Shown here: in pieces, positions 9,576 through 17,569 of the stretch
Numbering within the stretch: position 1 is the first letter of the stretch
Layout of the letters: each line of letters begins with the position of its first letter
DNA from: Chitinophaga arvensicola
Lineage (GTDB): Bacteria > Bacteroidota > Bacteroidia > Chitinophagales > Chitinophagaceae
Direction: 5' to 3'
NCBI RefSeq assembly: GCF_900110835.1
Contig: NZ_FOJG01000002.1
Coordinates: 1,702,979-1,766,978, forward strand
DNA: 64,000 bases
The notes under the pieces: generated by a model
What the model was told of the DNA's origin: nothing
Seen by the model: the letters and a program-made list of their open reading frames with translations, nothing else
Databases searched by the model: none
Translations under genes and position numbers: made by a program

Positions 9576-10037
9576 ATGAAAACAATTCACCAATGGCTGG
9601 AAGATTACGGCAGCAGCCACCGTAACCATACCAACAAGCTGATACACTGGATCTGTGTACCCGCTATTTTCTTCAGTATTGTTGGGTTGTTGTATGCTAT
9701 TCCGCTGCCATTGGGTAGCGGGCGCACCTACATTTCCGTAGCGCATGTGGTGTTATTGCTGCTGATCATTTACTACCTGCGCCTCTCTCCTTCCCTGGCC
9801 GCAGGCATGTTGCTGATCGGCATCCTCTGTTTATGGCTCTGGAGCCTGATTGCGACTACTTCACTGGTAATCTGGCAGGTGGCTGTGGGGATCTTTGTAC
9901 TGGCCTGGATAGGCCAGTTCATCGGCCATAAAATAGAAGGAGCCAAACCCTCCTTTTTTAAGGACCTTCAATTTTTACTGATCGGTCCGGCCTGGCTGCT
10001 CAGTTTCATTTACAAAAAGGCCGGCATCCGCCTCTGA
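9576..10037 (+). CDS. Mpo1/DUF962 family membrane protein
   Basis: A 153-residue protein of the Mpo1-like (DUF962) family. The N-terminal SSHRNHTNKLIHWICVP segment carries the conserved His/Asn pattern (His18, Asn20, His24), and the second conserved motif GHKIEGAKP lies near residue 120. Four hydrophobic helices separate them. Yeast Mpo1 is an Fe(II)-dependent dioxygenase in alpha-oxidation of 2-hydroxy fatty acids; the same chemistry is possible here, with the histidines as metal ligands, but it is inferred from family. It is convergent with the next gene, with only 1 bp between stops. Confidence 0.8.
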   Translation: MKTIHQWLEDYGSSHRNHTNKLIHWICVPAIFFSIVGLLYAIPLPLGSGRTYISVAHVVLLLLIIYYLRLSPSLAAGMLLIGILCLWLWSLIATTSLVIWQVAVGIFVLAWIGQFIGHKIEGAKPSFFKDLQFLLIGPAWLLSFIYKKAGIRL

Positions 10038-10038
10038 T

Positions 10039-10608
10039 TTACCCGGCAGATAAATACAACCGCAGCACATACGACATCTCATACGCCAGGAAAAGGAGTA
10101 CAAGTGCACCATGAAAAGTCCGGTTGCTTATCCGGATAGCCAACAGGCAGAGCAGAAAATGAGAGATATTGCGGATGGGGTATTCTATACCGAAGTGATG
10201 ATAATACAACTGGCCTTTGATCAGCGTGTCTACCACGTCTGCAATAAAAGAAAAAGCCAGTACGCCAAAGAACCATTTCCGCCGTGAGTAAAAGTAATCC
10301 TGGTAACCGTTGTAGTCTTTCAGATCGTCCGGATATAGCAAAGCACAGAGCAGGAAGAAAGTAGTGATAAAAGAGATAATGAAGATGTATTCCGGAAAGG
10401 TCCATACTTTGATCGTATGCAGCGGCATTTCCCACCACCAGAAGTGAACCAGCAGGATGAAGATATACGCCACCCAGGAAAGATGGATCCAGTAAGGCTT
10501 TTCGCGGCCGGGATGCTGTATAAATTTGGCAGTGCCCTTGAGGAGATGCGCAATGCTAAGGCTCAGGATAAAACCTATCACCATTCTTACATGGCCAAAC
10601 GTTTCCAT
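10039..10608 (-). CDS. multi-pass membrane protein of unknown function
   Basis: A 189-residue protein with about five or six hydrophobic helices, aromatic-rich and with short polar loops. It starts METFGHVRMVIGFILSLSIAHLL. No catalytic motif is visible and I do not recognise a named family. Its start lies downstream of the emrB-operon terminator (10655-10678), so it has its own promoter. It is convergent with the Mpo1-like gene. Confidence 0.65.
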   Translation of the reverse strand: METFGHVRMVIGFILSLSIAHLLKGTAKFIQHPGREKPYWIHLSWVAYIFILLVHFWWWEMPLHTIKVWTFPEYIFIISFITTFFLLCALLYPDDLKDYNGYQDYFYSRRKWFFGVLAFSFIADVVDTLIKGQLYYHHFGIEYPIRNISHFLLCLLAIRISNRTFHGALVLLFLAYEMSYVLRLYLSAG

Positions 10609-10654
10609 AGCGGGGTGTTTCTATGAATTTAACGTATTACCCCTGAAAAAACAA

Positions 10655-10678
10655 AAGCCCCGATTAAAATCGGGGCTT
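10655..10678 (-). terminator. intrinsic terminator of the tetR-tolC-hlyD-emrB operon
   Basis: A perfect 10-bp stem, AAGCCCCGAT / ATCGGGGCTT, with a 4-nt loop. On the minus strand it is followed by TTGTTTTTT. It lies 67 bp beyond the emrB stop. Confidence 0.85.
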
Positions 10679-10745
10679 ATTTACCTAAACCTACAACTGT
10701 TACACTGTTATTGCAACAATATTTTTATATCGAAAACAGGATCCG

Positions 10746-12323
10746 TTAGTGCATAGCAGACGGGTCGAGTTTTGGTGCTTTCTTCGCTTTTACCATCAGT
10801 ACAAATGGTACACAGATCAGGAACAATACACCCAGGTACAGGAACACATCCATGTAAGATAAGGTGGCGGCCTGTCTGGTTACGGTGTAATCCATGAGCT
10901 GATAACCCGTGTTCATGGCTTTGTGAGGGTCCATTCCTTTGGCCATAAAGCTGTGCTGTAAGCCATTGATCCGGTTTACTACATCCGGGTTATTGGTATC
11001 CAGTTTTGCCACGAGGTCGCTGCGGTGCATCATATTGCGGCGGGCCATAAAGGTGGTGATCAACGCCACACCAAATGAACCTCCCAACTGACGCATCATA
11101 CCTGTAAAGGCGGCGCCCTGCCCAATCTGCTGTCCTTTCAAACCAGACAGTGATAAGGTGGTGATCGGAATAAAGAGCAAGCCCATACCAATTCCACGCA
11201 CAATCAGCATCCAGAAGAAGGCATCAGAGCCGGTGTCGGCGGGTGTGATGATTTTATATCCCCAGATACAGAAAACAAAGAACAGGAACATACCACTGGC
11301 TACCATGTATTGTTGTGGCACTCCTTTTTCCAGCATCTTACCAATCAGCGGCATCATTACAGCGGTGGTCAGAGCGGCGGGGATCATCAGCATACCCGAC
11401 TGGGTAGCGGTCCATCCCAGTGAACCCTGTGTGTACAACGGAATAATAAAGGTAGATCCGTATAACCCGAAGCCCATGATAAAGGAAAGGATAGTACCTA
11501 CGCGGAGATTCCCGTTTTTGAGTACCCTCAGTTCCACAATCGGGTTCTTATAAGTCAGCTCACGCCATACAAAGAAGAACAGGGCCAATAAACTTGTTAC
11601 TGTTAAAGCAGTAATGGTGGAGTCATTAAACCAGTCGTCTTCCTGTCCGCGCTCCAGTACAAACTGCAGCGATCCTACCATCAGTGCCAGGAGTCCGATA
11701 CCGAGGAAGTCGATTTCGCTGACTGAGCGTTTTTCTCCATATTTCGGGCTACGTACAAACTGCAGGGTGAGCAGGGTAGCGATAACGCCGATAGGAATAT
11801 TGATGTAAAAGATATATGGCCAGGAGTAGTTATCTGTAATAAAACCACCTAAAGGAGGTCCTAAAGTTGGACCAATGATCACCCCTAAACCATAGATGGC
11901 CTGGGCGATTCCGCGTTTTTCGGGCGGATAACTTTCTGTGATAATAGTTTGCGAGGTTACCAGCAATGCACCACCACCTAAACCTTGTATGAAGCGGAAT
12001 ATGATCAGCTCCCACATGGTAGTTGCGTTACCGCAGAGGAAGGAGGAAACGGTGAAGATAATAATGGATGCCGCAAAATAGTTACGACGGCCAAACTGTT
12101 GTGATAACCAACTGGTCATCGGTACAATGATTACGTTACCGATAGCATATGCTGTGATAACCCATCCTATTTCACTGAGCGTAGCGCCCATGTTACCACG
12201 CATGTCATTCAACGCCACATTCACGATAGTGGTATCCACTATCTCCAGCAAGGCGCAGAATATAGCGGTGATCGTGATGATCACCCTGCGCGAGCCGTAT
12301 TCTATCAATGATTCTTGTTGCAT
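10746..12323 (-). CDS. emrB: DHA2 family MFS drug efflux transporter (EmrB/QacA type)
   Basis: A 525-residue, 14-helix major facilitator of the drug:H+ antiporter-2 family. Visible motifs are LLEIVDTTIVNVALNDM in TM1 (DHA2 motif D1), the GRR loop after TM2 (QQFGRRNYF), and motif C (GLGVIIGPTLGPPLGG) in TM5. It is the last gene of an operon with a TolC outer-membrane channel and an HlyD/EmrA adaptor, so the three should form a tripartite pump expelling hydrophobic toxicants from cytoplasm to outside. A 172-bp gap with a long inverted repeat separates it from hlyD, which could lower or modulate its expression relative to the upstream genes. Substrate unknown. Confidence 0.95.
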   Translation of the reverse strand: MQQESLIEYGSRRVIITITAIFCALLEIVDTTIVNVALNDMRGNMGATLSEIGWVITAYAIGNVIIVPMTSWLSQQFGRRNYFAASIIIFTVSSFLCGNATTMWELIIFRFIQGLGGGALLVTSQTIITESYPPEKRGIAQAIYGLGVIIGPTLGPPLGGFITDNYSWPYIFYINIPIGVIATLLTLQFVRSPKYGEKRSVSEIDFLGIGLLALMVGSLQFVLERGQEDDWFNDSTITALTVTSLLALFFFVWRELTYKNPIVELRVLKNGNLRVGTILSFIMGFGLYGSTFIIPLYTQGSLGWTATQSGMLMIPAALTTAVMMPLIGKMLEKGVPQQYMVASGMFLFFVFCIWGYKIITPADTGSDAFFWMLIVRGIGMGLLFIPITTLSLSGLKGQQIGQGAAFTGMMRQLGGSFGVALITTFMARRNMMHRSDLVAKLDTNNPDVVNRINGLQHSFMAKGMDPHKAMNTGYQLMDYTVTRQAATLSYMDVFLYLGVLFLICVPFVLMVKAKKAPKLDPSAMH

Positions 12324-12358
12324 GCAGCACTTTGTATTTTGAATGAGAACAATTGTAC

Positions 12359-12471
12359 CCGGAGTTAATAATTAATGACGTACATGATCCTTTCTGTTGA
12401 TGATCTTTTGTTGCTAATCGATTACGCCTGTCTGTTAATTATCGCATGGTTCCATTAATTATTAACTCCGG
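12359..12471. repeat. perfect 19-bp inverted repeat between hlyD and emrB
   Basis: The arm CCGGAGTTAATAATTAATG at 12359-12377 is repeated as its exact reverse complement at 12453-12471, enclosing 75 bp without a gene. In mRNA it would close a large stem-loop between the adaptor and pump cistrons. No clear target-site duplication flanks it (left ...TTGTAC, right ATAGAT...), so either an mRNA element or an old MITE-like insertion is possible. Confidence 0.75.
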
Positions 12472-12495
12472 ATAGATTGCTATTCATTTGTATGA

Positions 12496-13626
12496 TTAGT
12501 TGAGATGCACATCTACCAGTACGTTCATACCCGGGCGTAACTGTTTTACCAGTTCATCGTTCGGATTATCGAACTCTATTTTTACCGGTAAACGTTGTAC
12601 TACTTTTACGAAGTTACCGGAAGCGTTATCTGCTGGTAACAGGGCCATTTTAGAGCCTGTAGCCGGAGAGAAGGAAGTTACTTTTCCTTCCAGTCCTTTT
12701 TCAGGATAAGCGTCTATATGTACGGTTACTTTCTGACCCAGTTTCATTTTATCCAGCTGTGTTTCCTTGAAGTTGGCCACTACCCATGGAGTAGTGCTCA
12801 GTACTACGCTGAATAAAGACTGACCTGCAGTTACAAACTGTCCTGGTTGTACGAAGATTTTTGACAGGGCACCATCTTCTGGAGCGGTGATCACGGTGTA
12901 TGACTGGTTCAGTTTTGCGTCTTCCACATCGGTCTGACGTTGTTTGATACCGGCATTCGCCACATTGATCTGTTTGGAAGTTGCACCGCTCTGGGAAGTT
13001 ACCACGTGTGTCTGACGGCTGGCAGCAGCTTTCTGAGAAGCCAGTACGTCCAGCTGACGTTCTGCAGTTTGTTTGGCAGCAGAAGCCTGTTCAAATTCCT
13101 GTTGGGTGATAGAGTGATCTTTGATCAGGTTTGCATAGCGGTCGTAATCCTGGCTGGCTCTCCAGAGGTTTACTTTTGCTGCTGCGATCTGGGCATCGAT
13201 GGTGTTGATCTGCGCCTGTGCGGTGCTGATACCTGCTTCTGCTGCCACGGTGGTAGCTTCGGCAGCGCCCAGGTTAGCCTGTGCTGCATAGAGGGCGTTT
13301 TCAGCCTGTTGTACCTTGATAGCAAGGTCGCGGTCATCCAGGATTACCAGGGTGTCGCCTTTCTTTACTATCTGGTTATCTCTTACTCTTACTTCTTTCA
13401 CATAACCGGATACACGGGGGATTACCGGGCTCACGTTAGCATCGATCTGCGCGTTATCTGTTTCTTCGTGATGCTGACCATGAATATATTTAGTGATACC
13501 AAATGCGCCGCCACCCAGCACCAGCACTGCCAGCACTATGACGAACCCTTTGCTTTTCTTTTTAGGCTCGGTTGTTTCCTGCATGTTTATATTGTTAGTA
13601 GGTTTTGTTTGTGTTTGCGTTTCCAC
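12496..13626 (-). CDS. emrA: HlyD/EmrA family efflux periplasmic adaptor subunit
   Basis: A 376-residue membrane fusion protein. A short cytoplasmic tail and one TM helix (FVIVLAVLVLGGGAFGITKY) precede the biotinyl-lipoyl-like half (VSPVIPRVSGYVKEVRVRDN). A long Ala/Gln-rich alpha-helical hairpin follows (about residues 100-225), then the second lipoyl half (VITAPEDGALSKIFVQPGQFV) and a beta-barrel domain. It bridges the EmrB pump and the TolC channel. The open frame begins at GTG 13626; an ATG at 13584 (MQETTEPKKKSKG) is an equally good start. It follows the tolC gene by 28 bp in the same operon. Confidence 0.92.
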   Translation of the reverse strand: METQTQTKPTNNINMQETTEPKKKSKGFVIVLAVLVLGGGAFGITKYIHGQHHEETDNAQIDANVSPVIPRVSGYVKEVRVRDNQIVKKGDTLVILDDRDLAIKVQQAENALYAAQANLGAAEATTVAAEAGISTAQAQINTIDAQIAAAKVNLWRASQDYDRYANLIKDHSITQQEFEQASAAKQTAERQLDVLASQKAAASRQTHVVTSQSGATSKQINVANAGIKQRQTDVEDAKLNQSYTVITAPEDGALSKIFVQPGQFVTAGQSLFSVVLSTTPWVVANFKETQLDKMKLGQKVTVHIDAYPEKGLEGKVTSFSPATGSKMALLPADNASGNFVKVVQRLPVKIEFDNPNDELVKQLRPGMNVLVDVHLN

Positions 13627-13654
13627 GGCTTTGATGTTTATTGGTTTGTTGGTA

Positions 13655-15016
13655 TTATTTGTTGATAGATTCCAGTATACCGGCGGCCTGTAACAGTTTG
13701 TTGTATGCTACGAGGGCATCTGCCTTGGCGTACGCATAGTTCAGGTGCGCCTGCAGGTTTGCTACGTCCGCATCCAACAGATCCGTGGTGGTAGCCAGGT
13801 TGTTATCATGCTTATTCTTCGTAATCCGGTAATTCTCTTCTGACTGCTCTATCGCTTTGATATAAGTATCCATTTTTTTGTGGCTCAGGAGGTAGTTTTC
13901 GTAAGATTGATATACATCCAGGTGGATGCCATCTACGAGCTTTGCTTCATTAGCCTGTACTTCTGCCAGTTGCGCTTTGGCGCCGTTTACTTTGGTACCT
14001 GTTTTCCAGAGTGAAGAGAGGTTATATTTCAGTCCTACTCCGGCAGTTACCGCGTTGGTGATGGTCAGCATATTCGGAATATAAGCCGCTACATATCCGC
14101 CGGTTACAGCGAGAGAGGGGAAATAATCCGCTTTGGCACCTTTAATACCTGCATTGGCAGCTCTTTCACGTGCGCTGAGGGAAGCGGCATCTTTACGATT
14201 CTGGTAAGCCAGTTGCTCGAATTCTGCCACACCACGTCCGTCTATATTATTATCTACTTTAAATACGGTGCTGTCTACCTGGATAACGGTATTGTCCGGC
14301 AGGCCGAGCATGATATCCATATTGAGGTTGGCGATCTTCAGGTTGTTTTCTGCATCCATCAGGGCCAGCTGGTAGTTCGATTGCTGTAATTCTGCTTTTA
14401 AGAGGTCGTTACGGGCAAGGAGGCCATTCTTTTCTTTATTGGAGAACTCTTTCACTCTTTCGTCCGACTGTCTGATATTTTCCTGTACCAGTGCTACTGC
14501 AGCTTTTGCTTTATAAAGATTGCTGTAGGCACCGATGGTGTTCTGGATCACATCCTGACGGTCTTTATCTACATCCAGTCTGGCGGCTTCTGCCAGGTAA
14601 CGTGCCGATTCTTTACCACTCTGTATCAGGCCACCAGCAAAGATGGGGAGAGATACATTGGCCATACCGTACATGGCCTGATTTACTTTAGGGCTTTCAG
14701 ATTTGGTTCCGCCGTTGTTGTCGTCTCCCAGTTTAAGTTTCAGGTCGATATTGGGCTGTGTAAGCCGGAGATAGGAACCGGAGATGCTCGCATCTGGTAA
14801 TTGACGTTCATTGGCTTCTTTCAGTGAGGCAGTGGCTTGTTCTACTTTAGCATGGCTCACCCGTAATTGTTTGCTGTTTTGTATACTCAGCGATATGGCT
14901 TCATTTAACGAAAGCGGCTTAACGCTTTGTTGTGCGGATGCTGTCTGAAAGAAAAAAGTCAGCAGGATTCCCGATGCAAGCGCATATAATCGTGTGTATA
15001 TGCTTTTAGAATTCAT
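13655..15016 (-). CDS. tolC: TolC family outer membrane efflux protein
   Basis: A 453-residue outer-membrane channel. The signal peptide ends at QTASAQ (residues 1-29). Two repeats of the OEP fold follow, with long amphipathic helices rich in Ala, Glu, Lys and Asn, and each repeat has the usual turn (LSLNEAISLSIQNSKQLR at the N-terminus). It supplies the exit duct for the EmrAB-type pump encoded downstream. Its start overlaps the 3' end of the tetR gene by 11 bp, so the two are co-transcribed and probably coupled. Confidence 0.92.
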   Translation of the reverse strand: MNSKSIYTRLYALASGILLTFFFQTASAQQSVKPLSLNEAISLSIQNSKQLRVSHAKVEQATASLKEANERQLPDASISGSYLRLTQPNIDLKLKLGDDNNGGTKSESPKVNQAMYGMANVSLPIFAGGLIQSGKESARYLAEAARLDVDKDRQDVIQNTIGAYSNLYKAKAAVALVQENIRQSDERVKEFSNKEKNGLLARNDLLKAELQQSNYQLALMDAENNLKIANLNMDIMLGLPDNTVIQVDSTVFKVDNNIDGRGVAEFEQLAYQNRKDAASLSARERAANAGIKGAKADYFPSLAVTGGYVAAYIPNMLTITNAVTAGVGLKYNLSSLWKTGTKVNGAKAQLAEVQANEAKLVDGIHLDVYQSYENYLLSHKKMDTYIKAIEQSEENYRITKNKHDNNLATTTDLLDADVANLQAHLNYAYAKADALVAYNKLLQAAGILESINK

Positions 15017-15638
15017 GTGTTAGGATTGCTTTGAACAATTTTTTTAAATGTGTACTTACTCTGTTTCTCAAATATGTCCTGTATTCATCGTCGTTCAGGT
15101 CCTTTGCCTCCGGACTGTTCCTTAATATATGCTGAGCAGGTATAACCTGGTGAATAGTCCCGAATAAAGAAGTCATCAGCATTTCCACATCTACATCTTT
15201 ATAAAAGATGCCCGCGTCCTGGGCAGAAGAAACAATAGGTCTTAAAATACCCAGCATTTCTCCTTTCAGTTGCCAGATCAGGTCTCTCACCGGACTTTGC
15301 TGACTGTTGAGTTGCTCGCGGCTCATGATGCACTGAAAATGCTGTTCTCCAAGTATTTTCAGTACAAAGCGGTCGATGAGGCTGTTGATTTTTTCCAGGG
15401 GCTCCATGGTATCGTTTTCCACCAATTCATTGATGAACTTACGGGAAGCCTCCATTCTATATTTGAAAATAGATTCGAGTAATTTATCCTTTGATCCGAA
15501 GTAATAGGAGATCATGGCAATATTCACATCCGCCTCTTGTGCTATGTCTCTTACCGATGTGCCATGAAAGCCCTGATCGGCAAATAGCCGCTCCGCAACC
15601 ATTAAAATCGAGAGCTGTTTTTCACTATATTCTTCCAT
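15006..15638 (-). CDS. TetR/AcrR family transcriptional regulator of the efflux operon
   Basis: A 210-residue regulator. The TetR N-terminal HTH is clear (ILMVAERLFADQGFHGTSVR, then DIAQEADVNIAMISYYFGSK), followed by an all-helical ligand domain. The frame stays open upstream to 15692, but the ATG at 15638 (MEEYSEKQ) is chosen because a good promoter (-7 box TAACTTTG at 15670-15663) and the operator palindromes lie between 15663 and 15715; a longer protein would run through them. It is the first gene of the operon with tolC, hlyD and emrB, so it is likely an autorepressor released by a pump substrate. Confidence 0.92.
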   Translation of the reverse strand: MEEYSEKQLSILMVAERLFADQGFHGTSVRDIAQEADVNIAMISYYFGSKDKLLESIFKYRMEASRKFINELVENDTMEPLEKINSLIDRFVLKILGEQHFQCIMSREQLNSQQSPVRDLIWQLKGEMLGILRPIVSSAQDAGIFYKDVDVEMLMTSLFGTIHQVIPAQHILRNSPEAKDLNDDEYRTYLRNRVSTHLKKLFKAILTHEF

Positions 15639-15662
15639 GTTCCTTTTTTGAATTTGATGAAG

Positions 15663-15715
15663 CAAAGTTAAACAAACGTTTAATTTAAACAAGCGTTTAT
15701 TTAACTACTTGTTTA
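15663..15715 (-). promoter_or_regulatory. efflux-operon promoter overlapped by three TetR-type palindromes
   Basis: On the minus strand a TTG element (within CTTG, 15693-15690) is followed after 19 nt by TAACTTTG (15670-15663), matching the Bacteroidota -33/-7 consensus. The palindrome TAAAC-N4-GTTTA occurs at 15669-15682 and 15686-15699, with a one-mismatch third copy at 15702-15715. Starts are 17 and 16 bp apart. The first touches the -7 box and the second covers the -33 box, as expected for a repressor site. Confidence 0.75.
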
Positions 15716-15902
15716 AATTTAATTTTATTAAATCTGTATATAAATGATATACAACATTTATAGAGAAAATTTTAAGCCATTTTTAATATTTCTTAATAAT
15801 TACTTCATAAAAGAGGGGAAAATCTTAACACTTATGCCGGTTTTATAAAAGAATTTTATAATTTAATAGAAGGGACTTTCTGCTCATATCAAAATAAACC
15901 TC

Positions 15903-16373
15903 ATGCGTATACCTTCCTCGTTTCCGGGTGCTGTTTTACTCGCAGGTTTCATTACCGGCACACTCGATATATTATCAGCATTTGTTCATTTCTATATTGC
16001 CACACACGGACAACCGGTGACGAAGATCCTGGTGTTTGTGAGCAGTGGGGTATTCGGGAAAGCTGCGTTCAGTGCGGGGCCGTCTATGATGTGGTGGGGA
16101 TTGTTATTTCATTATATCATTGCGCTGATCTGGGCATTGGTCTTCTTTTCCATTTATCCGAAGATAAAAACGCTGCATAAACACCCGATAGCTACAGGCA
16201 TTATATACGGGCTGCTGGTCTGGTGTATCATGAACCTCGTGGTATTGCCGCTGAGCAATATACCGCACGGGCCATTACGTTTAGTCAACTCCGTTATTAA
16301 TATACTCATACTGATGGCAATGATAGGGCTTCCTCTTTCGTTCATGGCCAGGAAGTACTATGCACGCGGGTAA
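15903..16373 (+). CDS. four-helix membrane protein of unknown function
   Basis: A 156-residue protein with four hydrophobic segments: GAVLLAGFITGTLDILSAFV; a second segment around the MMWWGLLFHYIIALIWALVF stretch; IYGLLVWCIMNLVVLPL; and a C-terminal helix. The opening GFITGTLDI pattern resembles DUF1440/YagU-like inner membrane proteins, but the match is too weak for a call. It is monocistronic, closed by a strong bidirectional terminator shared with the convergent metallopeptidase-like gene. Confidence 0.65.
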   Translation: MRIPSSFPGAVLLAGFITGTLDILSAFVHFYIATHGQPVTKILVFVSSGVFGKAAFSAGPSMMWWGLLFHYIIALIWALVFFSIYPKIKTLHKHPIATGIIYGLLVWCIMNLVVLPLSNIPHGPLRLVNSVINILILMAMIGLPLSFMARKYYARG

Positions 16374-16425
16374 AATACCGGGGAGATGGAAACAGCCAAA
16401 GCGGTTCCCATCTCCCCGGTATTTT
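16372..16425. terminator. bidirectional intrinsic terminator
   Basis: A perfect 18-bp stem: AAAATACCGGGGAGATGG (16372-16389) pairs with 16408-16425. A/T tracts lie on both sides, between two convergent genes ending at 16373 and 16425. Confidence 0.85.
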
Positions 16426-17363
16426 TATAAAAATTTCCCCTGGTATTTCACACCCGGAAAATCTTTCTGTGCCTGCTTAAACTGTGCCTCCCACTCCTGC
16501 GGCCAGCCAAAAGCAACGGTGGCCTGGGCTTTCAGGTTCACTCCTGCTGCGCCGCTCCAGAAATGAATAAACTCACCCCAGTTCATATCACGCGTATAGG
16601 CATTCCCGTTACGCGGAAAATTGGCAGCCAGCAACGTAAAGAAATTATTCAACGCCTTTGCGCCACCATGTTGCTGATAGATCGGGTAAAACCAGTTGCG
16701 GAACCATTGAGTTCCCGGCCGGGGGAAATTATCCTTCCCTTCCATCTGCTTGTTAAACCAGCGCCGTGCCTCTGCATCCCAGCCCAATGCCTTGTATACA
16801 TCGTACTGGTAGATCTCCATCCATTTACTATCCTTCCAGATCGGGAACGCCGGCGAACCATGCACCCCTTTGGAAGCACCTTCTACAATATGGCCTACTT
16901 CATGCACCGCCGCATCCAGGTTCCAGCCCGTATTGCTTTCCCAGTTGCCAGCCAGTCCTACATCTATCACGTTCCTGTAATCATGGCTCTCATCCAGGTA
17001 AGTGGAAGGATGGCCACCGCCATATTTACCCGTATGCAGCAACACAAACAAACGGTTGTCTTTACCAAAAGCGCCATAGGTACGGGTGGTATAGTTCCAT
17101 ACCTTCGTGAGCAACGTGTCGGGCCAGGTAATACTTTCCGGCGTTTCCGGATCATAATACACTGCCACCGACGAATTATAAAACACGCGGCGCATCTGCT
17201 GCTCATGCTCAAACCAATGCTCTTTCCACGTGGGAGGCGGTACCGTATCGTTTAAAGACAAGCGTACACCGGACACCTTTCCTGCCGGCATCATGCCCAT
17301 CACGGCTATCACTGCCACCATCACGCTTCCTGTTATACCGGTCAACAGGGAATATCTTTTCAT
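16425..17363 (-). CDS. secreted HExxH metallopeptidase-like protein
   Basis: A 312-residue protein with an N-terminal signal or anchor helix (GITGSVMVAVIAVMGMM). The catalytic-type motif HEVGH (His154, Glu155, His158) sits in AAVHEVGHIVEG, followed by a glycine-rich turn and a helical C-terminal half with many Trp residues. HExxH supplies two zinc ligands and the general base of gluzincin-type metalloproteases. A third ligand cannot be fixed by eye, with glutamates near residues 161 and 183 as candidates. I do not recognise a named peptidase family. Exported to the periplasm or beyond. Monocistronic, next to but divergent from the two-component system. Confidence 0.75.
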   Translation of the reverse strand: MKRYSLLTGITGSVMVAVIAVMGMMPAGKVSGVRLSLNDTVPPPTWKEHWFEHEQQMRRVFYNSSVAVYYDPETPESITWPDTLLTKVWNYTTRTYGAFGKDNRLFVLLHTGKYGGGHPSTYLDESHDYRNVIDVGLAGNWESNTGWNLDAAVHEVGHIVEGASKGVHGSPAFPIWKDSKWMEIYQYDVYKALGWDAEARRWFNKQMEGKDNFPRPGTQWFRNWFYPIYQQHGGAKALNNFFTLLAANFPRNGNAYTRDMNWGEFIHFWSGAAGVNLKAQATVAFGWPQEWEAQFKQAQKDFPGVKYQGKFL

Positions 17364-17418
17364 ACTAAGGGATTTTTATATTTTTTGCTAAATCGATTTT
17401 CTGTTGTAAAAAAAACAG

Positions 17419-17426
17419 TATCTTTC
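17419..17426 (+). promoter_or_regulatory. candidate -7 box of the two-component operon
   Basis: TATCTTTC resembles the Bacteroidota -7 motif TAnnTTTG, with a weak TTTT 18 nt upstream. A transcription start near 17433 would exclude the long open frame from 17429 and support the kinase start at 17570. Confidence 0.35.
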
Positions 17427-17569
17427 TGGTGAAAATAGCCAACAGGGAACGAATCAATTGTAAAAAATTCCTAACGGATTGTAAACAAAGTTTAAAAGCG
17501 CCACGGGACAAGGATAAGTATCAATTGAAAAAAAGCAGGACACATCAACCAAAAGTAATCAAGCGGAGC

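Noticed and set aside
12940..13665. A 241-codon plus-strand open frame over hlyD
   Set aside because: Cys/Phe-rich shadow of the real HlyD gene on the other strand.
15639..15692. Longer TetR start at 15692
   Set aside because: The extra codons run through the -7 and -33 boxes and the operator palindromes.
16563..17255. A 230-codon plus-strand frame over the metallopeptidase-like gene
   Set aside because: Shadow frame; the opposite strand has a signal peptide and HEVGH motif.
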